21,274 bases of DNA from JARLFX01 sp036404255 (GTDB lineage Bacteria > Acidobacteriota > Terriglobia > Terriglobales > Acidobacteriaceae): assembly GCA_036404255.1 (NCBI GenBank), contig DASWOP010000083.1:1-21274 (forward strand), read 5' to 3'. The notes beneath the pieces are model-generated. The model was not told the DNA's origin, ran no database searches, and was given only the letters and a program-made list of their open reading frames with translations. Below are positions 8,641-15,159 of the stretch, in pieces. The first letter of the stretch is position 1, and each line of letters starts with the position of its first letter. The position numbers were made by a program, and so were the translations under genes.

Positions 8641-8682
8641 GGATGAATAAAGTGAGGATGAATAAAGCCCGGATGAATAAAG
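8641..8682 (+). repeat. 15-bp tandem repeat, three copies
   Basis: GGATGAATAAAG occurs at 8641-8652, 8656-8667 and 8671-8682, each separated by three variable bases (TGA, CCC), giving an exact 15-bp period. It begins four bases after the yicC stop codon. It is non-coding as far as I can see. Confidence 0.85.
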
Positions 8683-8709
8683 CCGGGACTGTGATTGTTT
8701 CAGCGCTCG

Positions 8710-8818
8710 ACTTTACCAATCCTGTCATTTTGAATTTGACTTTACAAGCCCTGTCATTCTGAGCTTCACTCTACATACCCCTGTCATTCTGAGCGAAGCG
8801 AAGAATCTGCTTTTCAAG
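8710..8818 (+). repeat. Dispersed intergenic repeat A, copy 1 (three degenerate 29-bp units)
   Basis: Units start at 8710, 8739 and 8768, each running from ACT(T/C)TAC into CCTGTCATT(C/T)TGA. The last unit continues through GCGAAGCGAAGAATCTGC to 8818. The final 40 bases (8779-8818) match 20166-20205 with one difference. I recall this motif as abundant in Acidobacteriota intergenic regions; that is memory, not a search. Confidence 0.8.
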
Positions 8819-8876
8819 AATTTGTAACTCAGCGCACCTTTTGATTTTTTCAACGAACTGCTGAGACACCATACTA

Positions 8877-8923
8877 GGGATTAAGCCCCCGGCTTTAGCC
8901 GGGGGGAGTGGGGCTTTAGCCCC
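8877..8923 (+). repeat. Dispersed palindromic repeat B, copy 1
   Basis: A 47-bp element made of two hairpins: CCCCCGGCTTTAGCCGGGGG at 8886-8905 (9-bp arms) and GGGGCTTTAGCCCC at 8910-8923, extendable by two pairs to 8908-8925. It matches 20465-20511 at 46 of 47 positions. The double-hairpin design resembles REP/BIME-type elements, but no REP-associated transposase is in the window. Confidence 0.85.
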
Positions 8924-8947
8924 ACGGAAAAGCGATAAGGGAAGAAA

Positions 8948-8980
8948 GGGGCTTTAGCCCCGGATGGGGGAAGATCCCCC
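8948..8980 (+). repeat. Additional palindromes next to the gmk start
   Basis: GGGGCTTTAGCCCC recurs at 8948-8961. It is followed at once by another hairpin, GGGGGA (8966-8971) and TCCCCC (8975-8980). Together with repeat B they put four potential hairpins in about 95 bp ahead of gmk. Confidence 0.75.
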
Positions 8981-9032
8981 TTCTGCACTCTCGCTGAAAA
9001 CTGCAACAGGGAACGACGGAACGGAGAACGGT

Positions 9033-9713
9033 TTGGCAGGTTTGCTTTTTATCATTTCGGCGCCATCGGGTTCGGGCAAATCGACGCTGGTGTCGCAACT
9101 GCGCTCGCTGGTCAGCGGGCTGGATTTTTCCATCTCCTACACTACGCGCGCGCCGCGCGGCTCAGAAGAGAGCGGCCGCGAATACCACTTCACCACGCGC
9201 GCAGAATTTGAGCGCATGATCGCCGCCGGAGAGTTCCTTGAGTGGGCGCAGGTCTTCGGCAACTATTACGGCACGGCGGCTGCATCGTTGCGCCACGCGA
9301 AGGCCAGCGGCAAAGACCTTCTGCTCGATATCGACGTGCAGGGCGGCATGCAGGTGATGGAGAAGCTGCCGGAGGCGGTATCGATCTTCATCCTGCCGCC
9401 GAGCCCTGAGGTGCTGGAGAAGCGCCTGCGCAATCGCAGCGCCGCCGAGCAGATGACGGTGGAGTCCGTCATTGAGACGCGCCTGCAGGAGGCTCGCGAA
9501 GAGCTGAAGCGGCTCGGCCAGTATAAGTACGCCCTCATCAACGACGTACTGGACGATGCCGTGGCCGAGCTGCGCGCCATTGTGCTCTGGGCCCGGCACG
9601 GCATGGAGCAGCCGGACGCCGAGGCCGTGCGTGCGCTGGCGGCCAACTGTGAGACGCGGACGGCCTCTGACCGCCTGCGGACGGTGCTGGCTGGTTTTGG
9701 CACGGCGCAGTAG
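9033..9713 (+). CDS. gmk: Guanylate kinase
   Basis: It phosphorylates GMP to GDP with ATP, an essential step of guanine nucleotide synthesis in the cytosol. The P-loop SAPSGSGKST lies at residues 9-18. The GMP-binding region follows (SYTTRAPRGSEESGREYHF, then FLEWAQVFGNYYGT), and then DIDVQGGMQVM and a lid/C-terminal helix region. I chose the TTG at 9033, preceded by GGAG at 9023-9026. It gives 226 residues and begins MAGLLFIISAPSG, as homologues do. An in-frame ATG at 8964 would add 23 residues of atypical sequence and sits inside the repeat hairpins. rpoZ follows after 186 bp, the usual order. Confidence 0.93.
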   Translation: MAGLLFIISAPSGSGKSTLVSQLRSLVSGLDFSISYTTRAPRGSEESGREYHFTTRAEFERMIAAGEFLEWAQVFGNYYGTAAASLRHAKASGKDLLLDIDVQGGMQVMEKLPEAVSIFILPPSPEVLEKRLRNRSAAEQMTVESVIETRLQEAREELKRLGQYKYALINDVLDDAVAELRAIVLWARHGMEQPDAEAVRALAANCETRTASDRLRTVLAGFGTAQ

Positions 9714-9899
9714 TCCGCGCACCCTGCAAAAAAATCCGGGTTATCCACCATCTGCCCATCCCAGGACTTTGCATGAAGCGCGATTCTGAGGTCTAATCGA
9801 AACACACAGTTATTTCAGCTCGACCCGTTCCGCGCAATGCAATACTTTTTGCGCAGGAGCGATGGTTATCCGCACGAACTTCTTTCTAGGGGGCAATAG

Positions 9900-10106
9900 A
9901 TGAAGATCGAGAGCACGTTCGACAATCGCTACAATCTGGTTAAGGTCGCTGCGCGCCGTGCGCGGCAACTACAGTCCGGCGCGGTGCCGATGGTGAACAC
10001 GCAGTCCACCAAGGCATGCCGTGTGGCACAGGATGAGATCCGCGCAGGCTACGTGAAGTATGTGCTCACGGAACCGGCGCCGCGTCCTGATTTTGATCTG
10101 AAGTAA
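9900..10106 (+). CDS. rpoZ: RNA polymerase omega subunit
   Basis: Omega binds the beta' C-terminus, aids RNA polymerase assembly and in proteobacteria forms part of a ppGpp site. The 68-residue product has the omega pattern FDNRYNLVKVAARRARQL near residues 7-24, then a KACRVAQDEI helix; the C-terminal tail is short. The ATG is six bases after AGGGGG (9888-9893). Its position between gmk and a DNA repair gene supports the call. The 186 bp upstream contains a 6-bp inverted repeat (9832-9837 and 9849-9854) but no clear promoter. Confidence 0.9.
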   Translation: MKIESTFDNRYNLVKVAARRARQLQSGAVPMVNTQSTKACRVAQDEIRAGYVKYVLTEPAPRPDFDLK

Positions 10107-10137
10107 AGACGAAGCGCGCACCGCCGCGGAAGAAGAA

Positions 10138-11049
10138 ATGGCAAGCAACGAAGAAACCCGGCAGGCTGTGCGCGCGTACGTCGATTACCTTCGCGATCTT
10201 GGCGTGTACGATCTGTACCGCCGCGCGGAGACCCGGCAGCTTGGCGAGCCGGAACCTGTGCACGAGCAGGTAACCATCCACGCCAGCGCGCCGGAACTAA
10301 TTGCGGCGAAGCCCACCATGGCGCCGCCGGGGCAGATGAGCGAGGCTGCGCTGTTGCCGCCCATGCCCGCGCCCGCTGCGCCTCCGCGCTCGTTTCAGGA
10401 GGAGCCTATCTCGCCCCGCCCCGTTAGTTTCGATCTTCTTGCACCCCTGCCCACCCAGCGCATCGCCCCCGCCGCCAAAGCCGAAGCGCTACAGGCCATC
10501 AACGACATCATCGGTGACTGCACCCGCTGCCCTCTGGCCTATGGCGGCCGCCGCAAGATCGTCTTCGGCGACGGCGACCCCAACGCCGCGCTCATGTTCG
10601 TCGGCGAAGGCCCCGGCGCGGATGAGGACACCCAGGGCATCCCCTTCGTGGGCAAGGCGGGCCAGCTCTTGAACAACATGATCCGCGCCATGGGCCTGCA
10701 GCGCGAGCAGGTCTACATCGCCAACGTGGTCAAGTGCCGCCCCCCCGCCAACCGCACGCCGGAGTATGTGGAGGCGTCCACCTGCTCCCCCTTCCTGCTG
10801 GAGCAGATCGACGTGGTGCAGCCCAAGGTGATCGTTGCGCTGGGTGCCACCGCAGCCACGTATCTGCTAGGCGTGAAGCAGTCGATCTCGTCGCTGCGCG
10901 GCAAGTGGTACGGCGCGCGCGGAGCCAAGGTTGCAGTCACCTATCACCCGGCCTACCTGCTCCGCGACCCCCGCCAGAAGGGCGAAGCCTGGAAGGACCT
11001 CCAGCGTGTCATGGCGGAGCTGGGGCTGAAGGCGCCGGGGAAAGCGTAA
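10138..11049 (+). CDS. Type 4 (family 4) uracil-DNA glycosylase, 4Fe-4S
   Basis: It removes uracil from DNA at the start of base excision repair. Four cysteines, C128, C131, C200 and C216, fit the cluster spacing of thermophile family 4 enzymes (Cx2C, about 68, then x15). The active-site motif GEGPGADED starts near residue 156, GIPFVGKAGQLL follows, and the second motif is TYHPAYLLRDPRQ near the C-terminus. The first motif is usually GEAPG; here Ala is Gly. Residues 1-30 form a helical segment (VRAYVDYLRDLGVYDLYRR). About 70 residues of Pro/Ala-rich linker follow before the enzyme domain, a layout I associate with longer bacterial homologues. The gene starts 31 bp after rpoZ and probably shares its transcript. 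Confidence 0.92.
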   Translation: MASNEETRQAVRAYVDYLRDLGVYDLYRRAETRQLGEPEPVHEQVTIHASAPELIAAKPTMAPPGQMSEAALLPPMPAPAAPPRSFQEEPISPRPVSFDLLAPLPTQRIAPAAKAEALQAINDIIGDCTRCPLAYGGRRKIVFGDGDPNAALMFVGEGPGADEDTQGIPFVGKAGQLLNNMIRAMGLQREQVYIANVVKCRPPANRTPEYVEASTCSPFLLEQIDVVQPKVIVALGATAATYLLGVKQSISSLRGKWYGARGAKVAVTYHPAYLLRDPRQKGEAWKDLQRVMAELGLKAPGKA

Positions 11050-11138
11050 GCGAATTCTTATTGGTATCCTAAATTTGGCACTATTCAGCCGAAGAACTTC
11101 TGCCTAGATGCTAAGCCATGAGCTAGAATCGTGCGTAC
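11050..11138. other. Left flank of the methyltransferase gene
   Basis: Base composition falls sharply just after the glycosylase stop codon. TAGAAT at 11124-11129 could be a -10 box only nine bases before the ATG at 11139, which would give a leaderless or nearly leaderless message. No fitting -35 box and no ribosome site are seen, so this is weak. Confidence 0.25.
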
Positions 11139-11630
11139 ATGCCTGATAACAAACTTATCTGCGGTGACAACCTCGATGTGTTGAGGTCTGACGCGATTGA
11201 TACGGCGAGTGTAGATGTTATTTATCTCGATCCGCCTTTCAACTCCAATCAGCACTACAACCTCCCATTCAAAAAGCTCGGGAAGGATACTGCTGCAGTT
11301 GAAGCCTTCAAAGATATTTGGCACTGGGACGATACAACGCGTGAACTTGAACAAAGGCTGAAATCGGAATCGCGGACAGTCGCGCTATGGAACTACATTG
11401 AAAACGTGAAAATTCTTCGTGGCGGCGAAGATAGTTTATCGGCGTATCTCGTGAATATGACTATCCGCTTGAATGAACTAAAACGGGTCATGAAATCTAC
11501 GGCGACGCTCTATTTGCATTGCGATCCTACGGCAAGTCACTACCTGAAATTGGCACTGGATAATATTTTTACCCCGACACACTTCCGCAACGAAATAATC
11601 TGGTGCTATTCGGGGGGGGGGCATTCCTAA
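11139..11630 (+). CDS. N-terminal methyltransferase fragment as encoded (163 residues)
   Basis: This is the product actually read from the sequence as given. It holds the catalytic DPPF loop (YLDPPFNSNQHYN) and the helical part up to FRNEIIWCYSGGG, then ends HS-stop right after the G run. It lacks the SAM-binding motif and the nuclease domain, so it should have no methyltransferase activity alone. Confidence 0.6.
   Translation: MPDNKLICGDNLDVLRSDAIDTASVDVIYLDPPFNSNQHYNLPFKKLGKDTAAVEAFKDIWHWDDTTRELEQRLKSESRTVALWNYIENVKILRGGEDSLSAYLVNMTIRLNELKRVMKSTATLYLHCDPTASHYLKLALDNIFTPTHFRNEIIWCYSGGGHS
11612..11621 (+). repeat. Homopolymer of ten G inside the methyltransferase gene
   Basis: Ten consecutive G. 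With nine, the local protein reads YSGGGIPKSDF and continues into the downstream frame without a stop. With ten it reads YSGGGHS-stop. Such tracts slip during replication in phase-variable restriction-modification genes of other bacteria. Confidence 0.9.
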
Positions 11631-11748
11631 GAGCGACTTCCCGCGAAAACATGATGTAATACTTCGCTATAGCAAGGGCAATAGCTATAAATATCATCCG
11701 GAATTTCGTCCATATACTCCAGGTACAGTAAAGCGTGGCAGAACAGCA

Positions 11749-12576
11749 GTGAAGGGAAAGTATTTTGACCAAGGTCTTCGTGAAGAAGGGACTCCAATGC
11801 AGGATTGGTGGACCGACATTCCCAAGATTACTAGTCCAGATGATCCCCAAAAATTAGGTTATCCAACACAAAAGCACACAGCGCTATTGGAGCGCATTAT
11901 CAGGTGTTCTAGCGATGAAGAGGATGTAGTTTTCGATCCCTTCTGCGGATGTGGAACGACGCTTCATGCTGCGGAATCCCTTAATCGCAACTGGATAGGC
12001 ATTGACATCAGCAGATTTTCGGTAGGTGTTGTAAAAAGCCGTCTTGTGGAGAGTTTTGAAAAAAAGATTCTAGATCATATCCAAGTCAGCGGAATACCAA
12101 CCACCGCAGAATCAGCGCTGCAGTTGGCCCATGAAAACCCTTGGGAATTTGAGAAGTGGGTTTGTGGACAGCTTGGGGCAAAAGGACTTTACAAGAGGCC
12201 AGGAGCAAAAGGCGCGGATGGTGGAATTGACGGTGTAATTGAGTTCTATGCCGATACTGCAAATAAGTCGTATGCCATTATTCAAGTAAAGGGCGGCAGC
12301 GTAAAGCCCAACGATGTAAAGGCCCTCTACTCTGATATAGAAAATGAACCATATGCCACAGCTGGCGTCTTTGTTTGTTTCGACAAGTACAGGCAAACTG
12401 TAAAAAATTCCGCAACCATCAAGACCTTCAAAGATAAAATCGCAGGAAACGAATGGCCGGTCGTGCAGATTCTTACAATAGAGGACATGCTTGCTGGCGA
12501 TATGCCCAAATTGCCAAACCAGGTGATACAGCAGGGATTCAAAACAAAGCGAGCACAACCCACCTTATTCAAATAG
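11749..12576 (+). CDS. C-terminal methyltransferase-nuclease fragment (SAM-binding motif and Mrr-like domain)
   Basis: The downstream frame is open from 11623. If translated alone it could start at GTG 11749, giving 275 residues, though I see no good ribosome site. It carries DPFCGCGTT, the GIDIS strand end (motif II-like), a helical linker (ALQLAHENPWEFEKWVCGQLGA) and the nuclease core GADGGIDG...QVKGG. Independent expression would give a nuclease domain without the catalytic DPPF loop. I regard it as the back half of the interrupted gene, not a separate gene. Confidence 0.55.
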   Translation: MKGKYFDQGLREEGTPMQDWWTDIPKITSPDDPQKLGYPTQKHTALLERIIRCSSDEEDVVFDPFCGCGTTLHAAESLNRNWIGIDISRFSVGVVKSRLVESFEKKILDHIQVSGIPTTAESALQLAHENPWEFEKWVCGQLGAKGLYKRPGAKGADGGIDGVIEFYADTANKSYAIIQVKGGSVKPNDVKALYSDIENEPYATAGVFVCFDKYRQTVKNSATIKTFKDKIAGNEWPVVQILTIEDMLAGDMPKLPNQVIQQGFKTKRAQPTLFK

Positions 12577-12667
12577 AGCACGATTTTTACTACTCGGCTA
12601 AATATAGGTCTCACGCCAATTTTCTCTCTCACTAGCCCATACCCACCCCAACCGACTACCCTGAGAG

Positions 12668-15145
12668 ATGATGCCTGCCTTCTGCGATGTCGCTCTCCCC
12701 GTCCCTCTGGACCAGACCTTCACCTACGCGGTGAATGGTGTAGTCCCGTCCGTCGGTGCGCGTGTGCTGGTGCCGTTTGCCGGGCAGAAGCTGATGGGCG
12801 TGGTCGTCCGCCTGCACAATGAGAAGCCGGAGGTCGAGGCCAAGCCCGTCCAGCAGGTGTTGGACGATACGGCCTTGCTCCCCGCCGAGCTGATGAAGCT
12901 GGCCGAGTGGATTGCCACGTACTACGTGGCACCCCTGGGCGAGGTCCTGCGCGGGATGCTGCCGCTCTCCGCCGAGGTCAAGCGGCACTTCAGCTACCGC
13001 ATCACAGATACGGGCCGGAAGATCCTCTACGAGGGCGCGGAGCGGGGCGCGTCGCGGCGTTCGCGCAAAACGCCCGAGGAGCAGAACCGCGAGTACGCCG
13101 TGCTGAACTACCTCGAAAGCGGCGAGCCCGCAAAGGTCTCCGCCATTCGCTCGGCGACGCAGGCAGGGAAGCCGCTCATCGAAGGCATGGTGAAGAAGAA
13201 GTGGCTCACGCGCGAGGCCGTGGCCGAAAGCCGCGATGCCCGCAGGCTGGAGCGCGTGGCCGTGCTCGTGCCGGATGCGCGGCTGCCGAAGCTCAACGAG
13301 AATCAGCAGGCGATCCTGGCCGAGCTGGCAGCGGCGGGCGGCACTATCCCTGTGCGAGTGTTGCGCGAGCTGGCGGTGCCGGAGTCTACCCTCGGCACGC
13401 TGGTCAAGCGCGAGCTTGTGCGCATCGACGAGGTGCCGCAGAGCTTCCTCATCACCGCGCTGGACACGCACCACAAGACGCAGACGCACGACCACATCCT
13501 GAACCCGGCGCAGGCGAAGGCCTTGCACGCGATCACGGACTCGATGCACACCGGCGAGTTCAAACCGCTCCTGCTCCACGGCGTAACCGGCTCGGGCAAG
13601 ACGGCGGTGTACCTCGCCGCGATGAAGCAGACTCTCGCCGCAGGCCGCTCGGCGATCCTGCTGGTGCCGGAGATCGGCCTCACGCCCTCGATGGCGGGCC
13701 AGTTGCTCGCTGCGTTTGGCGATGAAGTCGCGTTGCTGCACTCGCAGCTCACGCCAGACGAGCGCGCCGAGCAGTGGCACCGCATCCGCCGCGGCGAAGC
13801 GCGCATTGTGGTGGGCACGCGCTCGGCGGTCTTCGCGCCCGCGGTGCGGCTTGGGCTTCTCATCGTCGATGAAGAGCACGACGGCAGCTACAAGCAGGAG
13901 GAGACGCCGCGCTACCACGGTCGCGACACTGCGGTGATGCGCGCCAAGTTCAACGCGGCGACGGTGGTGATGGGTTCCGCCACGCCTTCGCTGGAGAGCT
14001 GGGCCAACGCGGAGAAGGGTAAGTACGCCAGGATCGAGATTCTCGAGCGCGTCATGCATCGTCCGCTGCCTGCGGTGGAGCTGATCGATATGCGCCGCGA
14101 GTTTCAGGAGACGGGCGCGGAGAATCTCTTCTCGCGCAAGCTGATCGAAGAGACCCAGGCCACGCTGGACCGTGGCGAGCAGGCCATCATCCTGCTGAAC
14201 CGGCGCGGCTACTCGTTTGTAGTCATGTGCCGCGCCTGCGGCGAAAAGATCGAGTGCGAAAACTGCGCCATCTCCATGACGTATCACAAGCCCGTCGCGG
14301 GCAGCGACCTGCATGCGCAGCCCGGCCAGCGGCTGGAGTGCCACTACTGCGGTTACCGGCGCAACGTCCCCAAGATCTGCCCCAAGTGCGGCAGCGAGCA
14401 CCTGTATTACATGGGCGCTGGCTCGCAGCAGGGCGAAGAGCGGCTGCAGGAGATCTTTCCCGGCGCGCGCATCGGCCGCATGGACCGCGACACCGTCCGC
14501 AGGCGCAACGATATGGAGCGGCTGCTCACCAAGCTGCACTCTGGCGAGATCAACCTTCTGGTGGGCACGCAGATGATCGCCAAAGGGCATGACATTCATG
14601 GCGTCACACTGGTCGGCGTCGTCGGCGCGGACTTCGCGCTCGGCCTGCCGGACTTCCGCGCGGCGGAGCGGGTCTTCCAGTTGCTCACGCAGGTCTCAGG
14701 CCGCGCCGGCCGCGGCGAACTCCCCGGCAAGGTCGTCGTGCAGACGTACCACCCCGACCACTATGCCATTGAGTTCGCTTCGCAGCACGACTACATCGGC
14801 TTCGCCGCGAAGGAGATGCACTATCGCCGCTGGATGCACTATCCTCCCTACGGCGTGCTCGCCAACGTGCTCATCCAGAGCAACAAGCTGGAGGAGGCGA
14901 CCGGCTGGTCGGCGGCCCTCGGGCGTTGGTTCCAGAAGACGCCGCTGGAGAAAATCCGCGTCCTTGGCCCTGCTGCCGCGCCGATCGTCCGGCTCAAGCG
15001 CGTCTACCGTTACCACTTCGTGCTGAAGGCAGAGCAGCGCAGCGCCTTGCAGCGCACACTGCGGGCCATGCTGGCGCACGCAGATGCCGCAGGCATTCCG
15101 CGGCGCAATCTCATTGTGGATGTAGACGCAGTGCATCTGATGTAG
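12668..15145 (+). CDS. priA: Primosomal protein N' (replication restart helicase PriA)
   Basis: PriA recognises stalled forks, unwinds with 3'-5' polarity and reloads the replicative helicase. The N-terminal 3'-end-binding domain begins DVALPVPLDQTFTYAV, and a winged-helix region follows (about 135-240). The helicase core has Walker A GVTGSGKT at 305-312 and DEEH at 401-404. Eight cysteines bind two zinc ions: C521, C524, C530, C533, C558, C561, C571, C574. Motif V GTQMIAKGHD and motif VI QVSGRAGRGELPG follow. The length of 825 residues exceeds E. coli (732), mostly in the N-terminal half. ATG 12668 and ATG 12671 are both possible starts. The gene stands alone between the AT-rich gene and a convergent protease gene whose stop is 14 bp away. 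Confidence 0.96.
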   Translation: MMPAFCDVALPVPLDQTFTYAVNGVVPSVGARVLVPFAGQKLMGVVVRLHNEKPEVEAKPVQQVLDDTALLPAELMKLAEWIATYYVAPLGEVLRGMLPLSAEVKRHFSYRITDTGRKILYEGAERGASRRSRKTPEEQNREYAVLNYLESGEPAKVSAIRSATQAGKPLIEGMVKKKWLTREAVAESRDARRLERVAVLVPDARLPKLNENQQAILAELAAAGGTIPVRVLRELAVPESTLGTLVKRELVRIDEVPQSFLITALDTHHKTQTHDHILNPAQAKALHAITDSMHTGEFKPLLLHGVTGSGKTAVYLAAMKQTLAAGRSAILLVPEIGLTPSMAGQLLAAFGDEVALLHSQLTPDERAEQWHRIRRGEARIVVGTRSAVFAPAVRLGLLIVDEEHDGSYKQEETPRYHGRDTAVMRAKFNAATVVMGSATPSLESWANAEKGKYARIEILERVMHRPLPAVELIDMRREFQETGAENLFSRKLIEETQATLDRGEQAIILLNRRGYSFVVMCRACGEKIECENCAISMTYHKPVAGSDLHAQPGQRLECHYCGYRRNVPKICPKCGSEHLYYMGAGSQQGEERLQEIFPGARIGRMDRDTVRRRNDMERLLTKLHSGEINLLVGTQMIAKGHDIHGVTLVGVVGADFALGLPDFRAAERVFQLLTQVSGRAGRGELPGKVVVQTYHPDHYAIEFASQHDYIGFAAKEMHYRRWMHYPPYGVLANVLIQSNKLEEATGWSAALGRWFQKTPLEKIRVLGPAAAPIVRLKRVYRYHFVLKAEQRSALQRTLRAMLAHADAAGIPRRNLIVDVDAVHLM

Positions 15146-15159
15146 CGCCGCGGGGTGCC

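Larger units (their letters stand above)
8638..9032. other. Repeat-rich intergenic region between yicC and gmk
   Basis: No gene is seen. In order it contains: a 15-bp tandem repeat in three copies (8641-8682); three degenerate 29-bp units ending in a CTGTCATTCTGAG motif (8710-8818); about 55 bp of plain AT-rich sequence; and a block of palindromes at 8877-8980. A second copy of the main elements precedes lpxD near the right end of the window. The 3' part forms the leader of gmk if transcription comes from yicC. Confidence 0.75.
11139..12576 (+). pseudogene. DNA adenine methyltransferase fused to an Mrr-like nuclease, frameshifted at a G10 tract
   Basis: Two adjacent frames make one protein if one base of the G run at 11612-11621 is skipped. 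The joined product has 478 residues. It begins with methyltransferase motif IV, DPPF at 31-34, and has SAM-binding motif I DPFCGCGTT at 266-274. This motif order is that of beta-class amino-methyltransferases, and DPPF favours N6-adenine. From about residue 320 there is a nuclease-like domain with GADGGIDG (D360, D364) and QVKGG (Q382, K384), as in the Mrr branch of PD-(D/E)XK enzymes. As written the gene stops at 11630. Composition is AT-richer than its neighbours, suggesting transfer. It may be a phase-variable gene in its off state, a true pseudogene, or a base-calling error in the homopolymer. Confidence 0.85.

Noticed and set aside
11083..11100. Possible sigma-54 promoter (TGGCAC) before the methyltransferase gene
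   Set aside because: The -12 TTGC element is absent at the required spacing.
11749..12576. Stand-alone restriction endonuclease gene
   Set aside because: The frame is open upstream to the G tract, contains the methyltransferase SAM motif and lacks a ribosome site at its first usable start codon, so it is the rear part of the interrupted fusion.
12656..14599. Long open frame of 647 codons on the minus strand across priA
   Set aside because: It lies antisense to a clear priA with all helicase and zinc motifs. Long antisense frames are expected in GC-rich genes with GC-biased third positions. The product is His/Arg/Leu-rich with no family features.
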